Assembly: GCA_027009095.1 (NCBI GenBank) | Contig: JALVDG010000093.1 | Location: 1-14,449, forward strand | Origin: Thiotrichaceae bacterium | Lineage (GTDB): Bacteria > Pseudomonadota > Gammaproteobacteria > Thiotrichales > Thiotrichaceae | Reading direction: 5' to 3' | DNA: 14,449 nucleotides | Part shown: in pieces, positions 1-11,251 of the stretch | Layout of the letters: the number at the start of each line of letters is the position of its first letter | Position numbering within the stretch: the stretch's first letter is position 1 | Made by a program: the position numbers and the translations under genes | Notes under the pieces: model-generated | The model's database searches: none | Told to the model about the DNA's origin: nothing | Seen by the model: the letters and a program-made list of their open reading frames with translations, nothing else

Positions 1-1752
<1,752 letters not shown>

Positions 1753-1767
1753 GGGACTTACCTCCCG

Positions 1768-3309
1768 TTACCAAGTACTTGTTGATTTGAAACTCTCTAA
1801 AATGCCACGCATTTTATCTGCGATTTCATCGTTATAGTCGCCAGATTCGTTAATTTCATTTAAGAAATCTTCGTGATCAGAGCGTAGATGAGCTAGCATT
1901 GCTGCTTCAAAAGCACTAATTTTGCTGACATCAATATCATCCAAAAAGCCTTCGTTTGCTGCAAACAGCGTAAAGCCTAGTTCAGCCGTAGAAAGTGGAG
2001 AATACTGAGGCTGATTCATAAGTGCCGTTACGCGCTCACCGCGCTCTAGCTGCTTACGAGTACCTTCATCCAAATCAGATGCAAACTGTGAGAATGCTGC
2101 TAATTCACGATACTGAGCCAAGTCAAGACGAACACCACCACCTAATTTTTTGATGATCGTTGTCTGCGCTGAACCACCTACACGAGATACCGATAAACCC
2201 GCATCAATCGCAGGACGATTACCTGAATTGAATAAATCAGTGTCTAGGAAGATCTGTCCATCAGTAATTGAGATAACATTCGTTGCAACGAATGCCGATA
2301 CATCACCCTCTTGGGTCTCGATAATGGGGTATGCGGTTAATGAACCAGTTTTACCTTTCACTTCACCATTGGTCATACGCTCAACGTAATCTGCGTTTAC
2401 ACGCGAAGAACGCTCTAACAAACGAGAATGCAAGAAGAAAACATCACCTGGGTATGCTTCACGCCCTGGAGGACGACGAAGTAGTAAAGATACTTGACGA
2501 TATGCCCAAGCCTGCTTGGTTAAGTCATCATATATAATGAGTGCGTTTTCACCGCGATCACGGAAGTACTCACCCATCGCACAACCAGCGTATGGTGCAA
2601 GATACTGCATGGATGCAGGATCAGACGCATTCGCCGCGACAACAATGGTGTACTCCATTGCGCCAAATTCTTCTAACTTACGCACTACCGCTGCAACAGA
2701 AGAGGCCTTCTGACCAACCGCAACGTAAATACATTTTACGTCCTTGCCTTTCTGGTTTATGATTGCATCTATCGCTACCGCCGTTTTACCCGTTTGGCGG
2801 TCACCGATAATTAATTCACGCTGACCACGTCCAACAGGAACCATTGAGTCAAGTGCCTTAATACCAGTTTCCATTGGCTCATCAACCGATTGGCGATCAA
2901 TTACACCAGGTGCCTGGCGTTCAATAGGACCCATTTGTGATGTTTCAACAGGACCTTTGCCATCAATTGGCGCGCCTAATGAATCGACTACACGCCCTAA
3001 TAGTTCTGGCCCTACTGGTACGTCTAAAATACGACCAGTACATTTAGCAGTATCGCCCTCTGTGATGTTCTTGTAGTCGCCCAAGACTACCGCACCAACA
3101 GAATCACGTTCTAAGTTCAAAGCCAATCCGAATGTGCCGTTTGAGAATTCAATCATCTCGCCTGACATAACATCCGATAAGCCGTGAATACGCACAATAC
3201 CGTCCATTATCGAAACAATGGTCCCCTCTGTGCGTGCTTCAGCATCCATCTCAAAGCTATCAATGCGCTTTTTAATAAGATCACTGATTTCAGTCGGGTT
3301 AAGTTGCAT
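1768..3309 (-). CDS. atpA: F1 ATP synthase alpha subunit
   Basis: Non-catalytic nucleotide-binding subunit of the F1 head. At 513 residues it matches the E. coli length exactly. The P-loop GDRQTGKT is at residues 169-176. The arginine finger that reaches into the beta catalytic site is R376 in [11 protein letters not shown]. The N-terminal helix [16 protein letters not shown], which binds the delta subunit on the top of F1, is intact. The ATG at 3309 is preceded by a purine-rich AGAGGATAGG. It is separated from atpH by 39 nt and from atpG by 15 nt. Nothing unusual is visible; it is an ordinary bacterial alpha subunit. Confidence 0.99.
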   Translation of the reverse strand: MQLNPTEISDLIKKRIDSFEMDAEARTEGTIVSIMDGIVRIHGLSDVMSGEMIEFSNGTFGLALNLERDSVGAVVLGDYKNITEGDTAKCTGRILDVPVGPELLGRVVDSLGAPIDGKGPVETSQMGPIERQAPGVIDRQSVDEPMETGIKALDSMVPVGRGQRELIIGDRQTGKTAVAIDAIINQKGKDVKCIYVAVGQKASSVAAVVRKLEEFGAMEYTIVVAANASDPASMQYLAPYAGCAMGEYFRDRGENALIIYDDLTKQAWAYRQVSLLLRRPPGREAYPGDVFFLHSRLLERSSRVNADYVERMTNGEVKGKTGSLTAYPIIETQEGDVSAFVATNVISITDGQIFLDTDLFNSGNRPAIDAGLSVSRVGGSAQTTIIKKLGGGVRLDLAQYRELAAFSQFASDLDEGTRKQLERGERVTALMNQPQYSPLSTAELGFTLFAANEGFLDDIDVSKISAFEAAMLAHLRSDHEDFLNEINESGDYNDEIADKMRGILESFKSTSTW

Positions 3310-3348
3310 TTACCTATCCTCTTTCCTCGTTCAAGGTCTAACAGCAGG

Positions 3349-3885
3349 CTAACCAGCCATTGCCATTGTCATCTTATTAAGACGACCTTGAATCGAACCA
3401 TCTATTACTAAGTCTCCAGCTTGAATAATCGCACCACCGAGCAGTGCTTTATCAATACTGACCTTAAGCTTAACTTCACGTCCCAAGCGCTTTTTAAGAG
3501 CAGCCGCAATGGACTTCTCTTCTGCTTTAGTTAATTTTTTAGCCGTTGTAACAATCGCCTCCACACTCCCTTCTGCCTCATCTTTCAATACTTCAAATAA
3601 AGCACTGATTTCAGGAAGAAGAGCGATACGATTATTCTCTGCCAATGTTTTAACTAAGTTTTTCGCTTTTTCATCCAACTTGCCATCAGCGAGTTGAATG
3701 AATGCATCTGCACCTGCTTGCTTGGCCATCTTAGGAGTATCTAATAACTTGGCAACCTCTTCATTTGCTGCTATAGCTCCCATAAAACCAAGTGATTCAG
3801 ACCAACTATCTAACTCACCTGCTTCTTTTGCCATTTCAAACACTGCACGAGCATAAGGACGGGCAGCAGTTGTCAATTCAGACAT
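3349..3885 (-). CDS. atpH: F1 ATP synthase delta subunit
   Basis: Peripheral-stalk subunit that clamps the b dimer to the alpha N-termini at the top of F1. The product is 178 residues, the usual size. The N-terminal six-helix domain starts with the typical TTAARPYARAVFEMAKE, and the C-terminal family signature GGAIIQAGDLVIDGSIQGRL is near residues 150-169. The ATG at 3885 has AAGGGGG 5 nt upstream. It is 10 nt after the end of atpF and 39 nt before atpA, consistent with translation from one polycistronic message. Confidence 0.97.
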   Translation of the reverse strand: MSELTTAARPYARAVFEMAKEAGELDSWSESLGFMGAIAANEEVAKLLDTPKMAKQAGADAFIQLADGKLDEKAKNLVKTLAENNRIALLPEISALFEVLKDEAEGSVEAIVTTAKKLTKAEEKSIAAALKKRLGREVKLKVSIDKALLGGAIIQAGDLVIDGSIQGRLNKMTMAMAG

Positions 3886-3895
3886 ATTGCCCCCT

Positions 3896-4366
3896 TTATA
3901 TTTGCGCGATAAGATCTTTCAGTGCTTTTTTATGTGCACTAAGATCAATCTCTTTGCCAACAATTTTACTTGCACCAGCAACCGCTAATTCTGAAACCTG
4001 CTTACGCAAACCATCTTTAGCACGATTAACTTCTTGATCTATCTCAGCTTGTGCGCCCGCTATAATACGGTCAGCCTCTTCAGTTGCTTTACCTTTCGAC
4101 TCTTCAATTACCTGAGAGCTGCGTGCCTCTGCTTGAGCAATAATTTCAGCCGCTTTTTGCTTAGCTTCTGTTATCACTTCCTCAGCACGCTTTTCAGCCA
4201 TCTCTTGCTCTTGAAGACCCTTTTCAGATGCAGCTAAACCGTCTGCAATCTTCTTTTGACGTGCTTCAAGCACAGCAGAAAGAGGCCCCCACAAGTGCTT
4301 ATTTACGAGCCATATCAGGATCGTAAAAGCAAGCACCTGTGCTATTAATGTGATTGTAATACTCAC
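3896..4366 (-). CDS. atpF: Fo ATP synthase b subunit, GTG start
   Basis: Peripheral stator stalk; a dimer anchors F1 to the a subunit in the inner membrane. It is 156 residues, identical in length to E. coli b. One transmembrane helix occupies about residues 3-25 (SITITLIAQVLAFTILIWLV), followed by a long charged, alanine-rich helix rich in E, K, Q and A that forms the parallel coiled coil, and a short delta-binding C-terminus. The start codon is GTG at 4364-4366, supported by GAGGT with 7 nt spacing and by the position of the membrane helix; no in-frame ATG is nearby. It is 84 nt after atpE, a larger gap than most in the operon, and that gap holds a small hairpin. Confidence 0.97.
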   Translation of the reverse strand: MSITITLIAQVLAFTILIWLVNKHLWGPLSAVLEARQKKIADGLAASEKGLQEQEMAEKRAEEVITEAKQKAAEIIAQAEARSSQVIEESKGKATEEADRIIAGAQAEIDQEVNRAKDGLRKQVSELAVAGASKIVGKEIDLSAHKKALKDLIAQI

Positions 4367-4396
4367 GCTATCTACCTCATTACTAAACTATATTAT

Positions 4397-4425
4397 GCCA
4401 ATTTGTAAAAACTCATAAATTTGGC
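4397..4425 (-). other. Imperfect stem-loop between atpE and atpF
   Basis: In the 84-nt gap, GCCAAATTT and AAATTGGC (minus-strand sense) can pair as an 8-bp stem with one bulged A and a 12-nt loop. No U-run follows, so it is not a standard intrinsic terminator. It could slow 3' decay of the atpE segment or mark an RNA processing point, but this is inference from position only. Confidence 0.35.
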
Positions 4426-4450
4426 GATTTAAAAACTACTAAAGAGCTTT

Positions 4451-4790
<340 letters not shown>

Positions 4791-4869
4791 CCGTTACATT
4801 AAATGCAACTTAAGTACATCAAACAATCCAAAACTTTCTTAAGGCAGATGCCTTGGATGAATTAATGAA

Positions 4870-5754
<885 letters not shown>

Positions 5755-6141
5755 TTAACGAACAGCGACAACACCCGTGATCCAAGACACGACTGCCGTT
5801 AAAACTAACGGTATTGGATTAAAGCCTAACGCCCCTATTCCAAGCCCAAACAGTAGCAACACCAAGATAAACCGAAGTACTGCACTGCCATATAACATTC
5901 CCATTGCTGTTTTAGGGTCATCTTGAGCAAGCTTTGTTGCCTTTATTACGCTTATACCCAATGCCCAACTAATAAACAGACTAACAAAACCACCATACAA
6001 AGCGGCAACACCATGCATTGGGGTTTTTCCATAATAATAGCCATACAAAGCAAAGCCTATTGCCATAATAGAAATAGCTATTATTTGATATTTTCGACTT
6101 TTTTTAGCTTTAGAAACAACCTCATCAACTTCCGCTGTCAT
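5755..6141 (-). CDS. atpI: ATP synthase assembly protein AtpI (ATP synt I family)
   Basis: Small inner-membrane protein found at the head of atp operons, thought to help c-ring assembly. With the start at 6141 (MTAEVDEVVSKAKKSRKYQI) it is 128 residues, close to the 126 of E. coli AtpI. Four membrane segments are visible at about residues 19-37, 44-66, 83-105 and 109-126, with the family-like MHGVAALYGGFVSLFISW. A reading from 6180 would add 13 residues, but the ATG at 6141 has AAGGA 6 nt upstream and gives the normal family length. Its first 17 nt overlap the end of the preceding gene, suggesting translational coupling. Sequence conservation in this family is low, so the call rests on topology and position as well. 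Confidence 0.88.
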   Translation of the reverse strand: MTAEVDEVVSKAKKSRKYQIIAISIMAIGFALYGYYYGKTPMHGVAALYGGFVSLFISWALGISVIKATKLAQDDPKTAMGMLYGSAVLRFILVLLLFGLGIGALGFNPIPLVLTAVVSWITGVVAVR

Positions 6142-6361
6142 TTTCGTCCTTACCAGTACTTTGATACTGTAACAGTACATGAATCCTTTTCATGCCACCG
6201 ACAAAACCTAATACGCCAAAAAGCAACATAAAAACAGGTGAGGTCTCCAGCCATTGATCAACAAGATATCCTAGTACCAGCCCAGAAATAATTGTTGAAG
6301 AAAAAATATTACCCGCCCCAATATGAAGAAGTCCCGGCTGACTTACTTTAGAACCACTCAT
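6125..6361 (-). CDS. AtpZ/AtpI-like small Fo-associated membrane protein
   Basis: First gene of the operon. The 78-residue product has two membrane helices (about 15-35 and 42-57) with the signature GYLVDQWLETSPVFMLLFGV, typical of the ATPase_gene1 (AtpZ/AtpQ-like) family found beside F-type ATPase operons. In Bacillus, AtpZ works with AtpI in ATP synthase assembly and has been linked to Mg2+ uptake. The tail after residue 66 is short, polar and acidic. The ATG at 6361 is chosen because GGGAGG lies 9 nt upstream; a TTG at 6367 would be only 3 nt from that site. It overlaps atpI by 17 nt. The family assignment is from recognition of the motif, the function is inference. Confidence 0.8.
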   Translation of the reverse strand: MSGSKVSQPGLLHIGAGNIFSSTIISGLVLGYLVDQWLETSPVFMLLFGVLGFVGGMKRIHVLLQYQSTGKDENDSGS

Positions 6362-6397
6362 ATCCAAGAACCTCCCATTTAAGCTGATCAGCGCGAG

Positions 6398-6426
6398 ATT
6401 CTAGCATTACCGTTTATCACACTCAA
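6398..6426 (-). promoter_or_regulatory. Predicted sigma70 promoter of the atp operon
   Basis: On the minus strand TTGAGT (6421-6426) is separated by 17 nt from TAGAAT (6398-6403), and the -10 is preceded by TGC, an extended -10 element. Transcription would begin near 6391, leaving a leader of about 30 nt before the ATG at 6361. The rest of the 6362-6482 gap is very AT-rich toward vanZ, which could act as an UP element. Identified by eye only. Confidence 0.55.
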
Positions 6427-6482
6427 TCAAATAATTAAGTATTCATTAATATTTTAATATTAAATATAAACACAACTAATAA

Positions 6483-6887
6483 TTAACAACTCAACGAATA
6501 TTTTTGATCAAACCAAACCAATATTCTTTTTAACATAAAATACAAAAGAATACCTGACAAATCAGCCAACCAATCCCATAAAGAGAAACTTCTCTCTGGT
6601 GTGTAATATTGCATAACTTCTATACACGCACCATATACCAACAGGGGTAGACCCTTCCAAAACCAGAATGGTTTTCGTGAGGTAGACAAATCAACAAGAA
6701 CAGAAAAACCAAAAAAAACAACAAGATGAATGATTTTATCATTCACTGAATACTCAGGAGGAATATCCAATTGGCGCGTAGCAACCCACGCACCTGCTAC
6801 TAACAAAAAGACCAGTAAAAACCTAACACTATTTTTAAATAGCCATACATGACGCAAATTGCGCACAAGCAAAATTAAACGATGCAT
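6483..6887 (-). CDS. VanZ-like family membrane protein
   Basis: A 134-residue membrane protein with about four helices (near 20-36, 51-67, 77-95 and 105-125). The segments VNDKIIHLVVFFGFSVL, YGACIEVMQYYTPERSFSLWDWLADLSG and the C-terminal helix match the VanZ-like pattern: N-D-K-x2-H, then E-x2-Q, then R-x5-D-x3-D-x2-G. Most chromosomal VanZ-like proteins have no known job; the name comes from a teicoplanin-resistance accessory gene and does not imply resistance here. The ATG at 6887 has only a weak purine site (AGGTT) upstream. It is transcribed in the same direction as the atp operon, which starts 121 nt further on from its own predicted promoter. Confidence 0.85.
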   Translation of the reverse strand: MHRLILLVRNLRHVWLFKNSVRFLLVFLLVAGAWVATRQLDIPPEYSVNDKIIHLVVFFGFSVLVDLSTSRKPFWFWKGLPLLVYGACIEVMQYYTPERSFSLWDWLADLSGILLYFMLKRILVWFDQKYSLSC

Positions 6888-6993
6888 AATTTTATGTAAC
6901 CTAATTTTATAATTTTTATATTATCAGCAAATATAAACTGCTTTTATAATCACCACTTTTATGTGGTATACACAACCAGAGCTTAAAGCTTTT

Positions 6994-7080
6994 TTAACGC
7001 CTTGTGAATTTACGTTTAATAAAACTAACGATCGCTTTAAATACCCACATCAATAAAATCTTATAAAGAAATTTTTTCAT
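6994..7080 (-). CDS. Putative 28-residue basic hydrophobic small protein
   Basis: Not recognised. The minus strand from the ATG at 7078-7080 to the TAA at 6994-6996 encodes 28 residues beginning MKKFLYKILLMWVFKAIVS and ending KRKFTRR. AAGGA sits 8 nt before the ATG, a better site than those of vanZ or uvrD nearby. A hydrophobic core (FLYKILLMWVFKAIVSFI) is flanked by lysines and arginines, which would suit a short membrane or membrane-surface helix. It lies 106 nt before vanZ on the same strand and diverges from uvrD. The rest of 6888-7220 holds a small ACCAC/GTGGT hairpin at 6952-6967 and AT-rich sequence but no other gene. It could be a chance ORF; the ribosome site and composition are the only support. 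Confidence 0.45.
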   Translation of the reverse strand: MKKFLYKILLMWVFKAIVSFIKRKFTRR

Positions 7081-7122
7081 CAGAAATATCCTTTTCTACC
7101 CAATACATTTAGTAAAACTACT

Positions 7123-7140
7123 TGATTAACCTTTTAATCA
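7123..7140. repeat. Perfect 7-bp inverted repeat in divergent upstream region of uvrD
   Basis: TGATTAA and TTAATCA are exact complements separated by CCTT. The site lies 80 bp before the uvrD ATG and about 43 bp before the divergent small ORF, where an operator could act on both. No LexA-type box was found nearby. It could equally be a chance palindrome in AT-rich DNA. Confidence 0.35.
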
Positions 7141-7220
7141 TGGAGGATAGCACTTTTATTAAGATGCAACAAAAATCATTAAGCTTTCTTTCGCTCCCCT
7201 TCATCGCTACAATCATCAGC

Positions 7221-9401
7221 ATGGATGTATCACATATATTAGATGAGCTAAACAAACCTCAACGCGCGGCGGTATCTGCCGAATCAAAACCCGTCTTAGT
7301 CCTTGCTGGTGCAGGAAGCGGAAAAACACGCGTGCTGGTTCACCGTATCGCATGGCTTATACAAGTTGAGAAAATATCACCCTTCGCTATTCTTTCGGTG
7401 ACTTTCACCAATAAAGCGGCTGCCGAAATGCGCGCTCGTATCGAGCAATTATTAGGTTCTCCTGTAGGTGGCATGTGGGTTGGCACGTTTCATGGTTTAG
7501 CACACCGCTTATTGCGTCGCCATTGGCAAGAAGCCAAGCTAGTGCAATCGTTTCAGATTATTGATAGTGACGATCAACTCCGCATGGTAAAACGAGTGAT
7601 GCGAGGGTTAGAACTAGACGAAAAAACCTGGCCAGCCAAACAAGCACAATGGTATATCAACAGCTGCAAAGACGAAGGCATTCGCCCACAAAACATCGAA
7701 GACAAGGGCGACAAAACCACCCGCCAACTCATCGAAATATACAGCACTTACGAAGCCGCTTGCCAACGCGCAGGCGTGATTGATTTTGCAGAGATGCTGC
7801 TACGCTCACTAGAATTACTACGCGATAATCCTGAGCTATTACAGCATTACCAACAACGCTTTAAGCACATTCTTATTGATGAGTTTCAAGATACCAATGC
7901 ACTGCAATATGCATGGATTAGACTACTCTCTGGCGACTATAATCCTCCTTTTGCCGTTGGCGATGATGATCAATCCATCTACAGCTGGCGTGGCGCACGG
8001 ATTGAAAACATCCAAAATTTTTCGCGTGATTTTTCTGACACTAGCACCATCAAGCTCGAACAAAACTATCGCTCTTCAGGCAATATACTCAAAGCTGCCA
8101 ATGCAGTCATTATCAATAACGACGGTCGTTTGGGTAAAAATCTATGGACTGACCAAGGCGATGGCAATCTTGTACATCTCTACGCTGCATTTGATGAGCT
8201 CGATGAAGCCCGCTATTGCGCATCTCGCATCGAAGAATGGGTCAATAAAGGCGGCGAATACAAAGACACCGCCATACTATATCGCTCCAATGCTCAATCT
8301 CGCGTCTTTGAAAGCGTCTTAAACGAACATGCTATACCTTATAGAGTGTATGGCGGACTACGCTTTTTTGAACGCGCAGAAATCAAAGATGCCCTAGCCT
8401 ACCTGCGTCTAACCGCCAATCGCCATGATGATCCATCCTTTGAGCGCGTAATCAACCAGCCCACCAGAGGCATCGGCAATAAAACCGTCGAAAACATTCG
8501 TGAACACGCACGCAACAATAATAGCTCGATGTGGCTTGCCACAAAATCACTACTCCATGCCAATGCCTTTACTCCGCGTGCAGGCAATGCCGTCAATGGT
8601 TTTGTGCAACTCATCAATAAAATGTCGGATGATATAGAAGGACTTCCCCTCGACGAACAAGTTGATCATGTGATTGCTCACTCAATGCTCAAAGAAAACT
8701 ATCTCAAAAAAGAAAAAGGCGATGTAGGAAAAGCGCGTGTTGAAAACCTCAATGAATTAATCTCTGCGGCACAAGGTTTCAACTACAAGCCCGACGACGA
8801 ACATGCTGATATGGACTTCCTTACCGCCTTTCTTTCACATGCCTCGCTAGAAGCAGGTGAAGGACAAGCTAAAGCAGGCGATAACTGCGTACAACTAATG
8901 ACACTACACTCCGCTAAAGGTCTGGAATTTCCACTGGTATTTTTAGTTGGCATGGAAGAAGGACTGTTCCCCAGCGAACGTTCGATATACGAAGCAGGAA
9001 AATTAGAAGAAGAACGTCGCCTTTGCTACGTCGGCATTACCCGCGCAGAACAACAATTAGTCATCTGCTACGCAGAACAACGCCGACTTTATGGCAGCAC
9101 TAACTATGGCGAACCATCACGTTTTCTGGAAGAAATCCCCAACGCCGTCATCCACGAAATTCGTCCAAAACCTAAAGTCTCAGCATGGCAAAACAATTTT
9201 CACACCCCGAAACCTAAAACAACGACTAAGATCAATGAAACAGGCATTAATATGGGGCAACGTGTCAGCCATGCAAAATTTGGCGAAGGTATTGTGACAG
9301 ATGTGGAAGGCTCTGGCGATCATGCTCGGGTACAAGTGAATTTTGATAAGGATGGAACTAAATGGCTCGTACTAAGCTATGCTAACCTACAGATTTTATA
9401 A
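7221..9401 (+). CDS. uvrD: DNA helicase II UvrD
   Basis: ATP-driven 3'-5' superfamily 1 helicase that removes UvrBC and the damaged strand in excision repair and unwinds nicked DNA in mismatch repair. With the start at 7221 (MDVSHILDELNKPQRAAV) it is 726 residues; E. coli UvrD is 720. The Q-motif Gln is Q14, Walker A AGAGSGKT is 29-36, Walker B DEFQD is 220-224, motif III VGDDDQSIYSWRGA is about 246-259, motif IV QNYRS is 281-285, motif V LHSAKG is near 561-566, and motif VI VGITRAEQ is near 603. The last 50 residues form the Tudor-like domain (GQRVSHAKFGEGIV...). The frame stays open for 33 codons upstream, but that stretch is unlike UvrD N-termini. No clear ribosome site precedes the ATG. 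No convincing terminator follows in the 146-nt gap. Confidence 0.97.
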   Translation: MDVSHILDELNKPQRAAVSAESKPVLVLAGAGSGKTRVLVHRIAWLIQVEKISPFAILSVTFTNKAAAEMRARIEQLLGSPVGGMWVGTFHGLAHRLLRRHWQEAKLVQSFQIIDSDDQLRMVKRVMRGLELDEKTWPAKQAQWYINSCKDEGIRPQNIEDKGDKTTRQLIEIYSTYEAACQRAGVIDFAEMLLRSLELLRDNPELLQHYQQRFKHILIDEFQDTNALQYAWIRLLSGDYNPPFAVGDDDQSIYSWRGARIENIQNFSRDFSDTSTIKLEQNYRSSGNILKAANAVIINNDGRLGKNLWTDQGDGNLVHLYAAFDELDEARYCASRIEEWVNKGGEYKDTAILYRSNAQSRVFESVLNEHAIPYRVYGGLRFFERAEIKDALAYLRLTANRHDDPSFERVINQPTRGIGNKTVENIREHARNNNSSMWLATKSLLHANAFTPRAGNAVNGFVQLINKMSDDIEGLPLDEQVDHVIAHSMLKENYLKKEKGDVGKARVENLNELISAAQGFNYKPDDEHADMDFLTAFLSHASLEAGEGQAKAGDNCVQLMTLHSAKGLEFPLVFLVGMEEGLFPSERSIYEAGKLEEERRLCYVGITRAEQQLVICYAEQRRLYGSTNYGEPSRFLEEIPNAVIHEIRPKPKVSAWQNNFHTPKPKTTTKINETGINMGQRVSHAKFGEGIVTDVEGSGDHARVQVNFDKDGTKWLVLSYANLQIL

Positions 9402-9547
9402 GCAAATTAGCCGTTGTATATTCTGTAGGAAGCTTAGATATCATATCAACCCCATGTTTCGTACCTAAACACAGGCGACAAACTAAGAGTGACTGCGTAA
9501 CATCGGTAAGTAAAATCAATTTTTGAAATGCAATGGACTAGCTCAAA

Positions 9548-9997
9548 ATGAAATCACAATTTTTAAAATCATCCTCTATTCTTATCATCTGCCTTTTTCT
9601 TTTAAGCTGTAACAATACAAAAAAGCTTGATCTTAACAGTGTTAATGCCAATTTCTATATAGGCGGACTATTTGGAACCTCCTATATTGTAACAATTAAA
9701 AATCAGCAACTCACTTACCTCACAAGACGAGGAAATAAAAAGCTAAAAGAGCAAAAACAAACAATTAGCATAGATGATATAAGACTGCTTGAAAATAAGT
9801 TACTAGAATTAGGCGCTAATCAATGGAGAAAAAAATACATCAATTCTCATGTGAGCGATGGCACTCATTGGGGCATTAAGTATACATCCTCAACACTGCA
9901 TATAAACAGTCAGGGAAGCAACCTTTATCCTGATAATTTCGAGGCATTAACACAGTATATATCCCAAACTTTACTCAAAGGGAAAACATTTCAGTAG
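9548..9997 (+). CDS. Small predicted lipoprotein of unknown function
   Basis: Not recognised beyond its export signal. The 149-residue product starts with MKSQFLKSS, a hydrophobic stretch (ILIICLFLL) and a lipobox LLSC with the lipidated cysteine at C21; S22 is replaced by Asn, with no Asp at +2, so outer-membrane sorting by Lol would be expected. The mature part contains the beta-prone YIGGLFGTSYIVTIKNQQLTY and a basic, helical middle section. It is more AT-rich than the ubi genes beside it. The stop lies 3 nt before the first ATG of ubiH, so it is probably transcribed with ubiH and ubiI. A promoter was not found in the 146 nt upstream (9402-9547), which otherwise holds nothing recognisable. 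A role linked to quinone synthesis is unsupported. Confidence 0.75.
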   Translation: MKSQFLKSSSILIICLFLLSCNNTKKLDLNSVNANFYIGGLFGTSYIVTIKNQQLTYLTRRGNKKLKEQKQTISIDDIRLLENKLLELGANQWRKKYINSHVSDGTHWGIKYTSSTLHINSQGSNLYPDNFEALTQYISQTLLKGKTFQ

Positions 9998-10000
9998 CCA

Positions 10001-11251
10001 ATGAAAGACAAAGAGAACCATAAAATGCCAGACCATTACGACGTACTTATCGTAGGCGGTGGTATGGTCGGCGCTAGTCTTGCGGTCGCCCTAAAACCAC
10101 TGCGACTTAACATTGCTTTAGTCGATGCGTTTCAACCCAAAGACACTCAACACCCTGCTTATGATGATCGAGCGATTGCACTCTCTTACGGCTCTAGCCT
10201 TATTTATCAAGGCATGGGCTTATGGGATGAAATCAAAGCGGATGCTACGGCTATTCAAAAAATTCATGTATCTGATCGGGGGCATTTTGGCGCAACTCGA
10301 CTATCGGCAAAAAAAGAAAAGGTCGATGCCTTAGGCTATCTGGTCGAAAGTCGTCTGCTTGGCAAGCAGCTTTATAAAGAACTAAAGCGTGATGATCATA
10401 TCGAGCATATTATCCCTGCGCGTGTTGAATTACTCAAACATCATGCCGATTATTTAGAAGTCAGCCTTGATAAAGAAGGAGACAAACAAACGCTACACTG
10501 CCAATTATTAGTTGCTGCCGATGGCACAAACTCCACTATCCGTACCCTTTCAGGGATTGGCGTACAACGCGCTGATTATCAGCAAGTTGGCATTATCGCC
10601 AATGTTTCCACCGAAAAATCACATCAAAATCAAGCATTCGAGCGATTTACCGCTGACGGCCCCATTGCCTTATTACCTATGTCAAATAATCGCTGCTCAT
10701 TAATATGGACTCAGCCCACAGAAAAAGCCGATAATATTCTAGCCTTAGATGACAAGAGCTTTTTAGAGCAACTCGGCAAAGCATTTGGCTATCGCCTTGG
10801 ACGATTTACCAAAGTTGGCAAACGTAGCTCATTCCCTTTTGCCCTTGTCACCGCCGATAAAAATACCGCAGAACGTGTCGCGCTGATTGGCAACGCATCT
10901 CACACCTTACACCCCGTTGCAGGACAAGGCTTAAACCTCGCGCTACGTGATGTCGCCGTATTAGCCGATTTACTTGCTAAATACACTACTACCAACACCC
11001 GACAACTCCTACTCGATTACGAAGCAAAGCGGGAAGCAGATATTAAAACCACCGTTCGCTATACCAACTCTTTGGTAAAACTCTTCTCTAATGACTTCTT
11101 TTTACTCGGTCATGCTCGCGCAGGTGGTTTATTAGCCGTTGACCGCATAAAACCACTTCGTAACTGGCTGACACGCCAAAGCATGGGAACGCAATACCGA
11201 CACGAACGCCTATCACGCGGTCTACCCCTTAGCACCACAGGACAACAATAA
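10001..11251 (+). CDS. ubiH: 2-octaprenyl-6-methoxyphenol hydroxylase-type FAD monooxygenase
   Basis: FAD- and O2-dependent ring hydroxylase of aerobic ubiquinone synthesis; E. coli UbiH adds the C4 hydroxyl. The N-terminal dinucleotide-binding motif is VLIVGGGMVGASLAVAL. The second FAD/NAD(P)H motif AADGTNSTIR is near residues 172-181 (D174). The third is RVALIGNASHTLHPVAGQGL near 292-311. It has Asn (N298) where most relatives have Asp, but E. coli UbiH has the same GNA form, which favours ubiH over ubiF or ubiI. Length is 416 residues from the ATG at 10001; a second ATG at 10025 would give 408 and is equally plausible, as neither has a clear ribosome site. The final TAA overlaps the next ATG by one base. 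Confidence 0.9.
   Translation: MKDKENHKMPDHYDVLIVGGGMVGASLAVALKPLRLNIALVDAFQPKDTQHPAYDDRAIALSYGSSLIYQGMGLWDEIKADATAIQKIHVSDRGHFGATRLSAKKEKVDALGYLVESRLLGKQLYKELKRDDHIEHIIPARVELLKHHADYLEVSLDKEGDKQTLHCQLLVAADGTNSTIRTLSGIGVQRADYQQVGIIANVSTEKSHQNQAFERFTADGPIALLPMSNNRCSLIWTQPTEKADNILALDDKSFLEQLGKAFGYRLGRFTKVGKRSSFPFALVTADKNTAERVALIGNASHTLHPVAGQGLNLALRDVAVLADLLAKYTTTNTRQLLLDYEAKREADIKTTVRYTNSLVKLFSNDFFLLGHARAGGLLAVDRIKPLRNWLTRQSMGTQYRHERLSRGLPLSTTGQQ

Noticed and set aside
2150..2762. Several overlapping plus-strand ORFs opposite atpA
   Set aside because: They are antisense shadows of a highly conserved gene and overlap one another in different frames.
4841..4854. AAGGC/GCCTT hairpin as an atpB terminator
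   Set aside because: The stem is 5 bp, has no U-run after it, and atpE must be read downstream.
7122..7220. An in-frame 33-codon N-terminal extension of UvrD from TTG or ATG upstream
   Set aside because: UvrD proteins begin at the MDVSHxLD motif, which is at 7221; the extension has no ribosome site at a useful distance and includes the palindrome.
9402..9470. A 20-codon minus-strand ORF in the uvrD-lipoprotein gap (starts MISKLPTEY)
   Set aside because: It has no ribosome binding site and no feature beyond chance.
10880..10930. Loss of the conserved FAD-site aspartate in UbiH (GNA in place of GDA)
   Set aside because: E. coli UbiH has the same Asn, so this is a family trait and not a defect.
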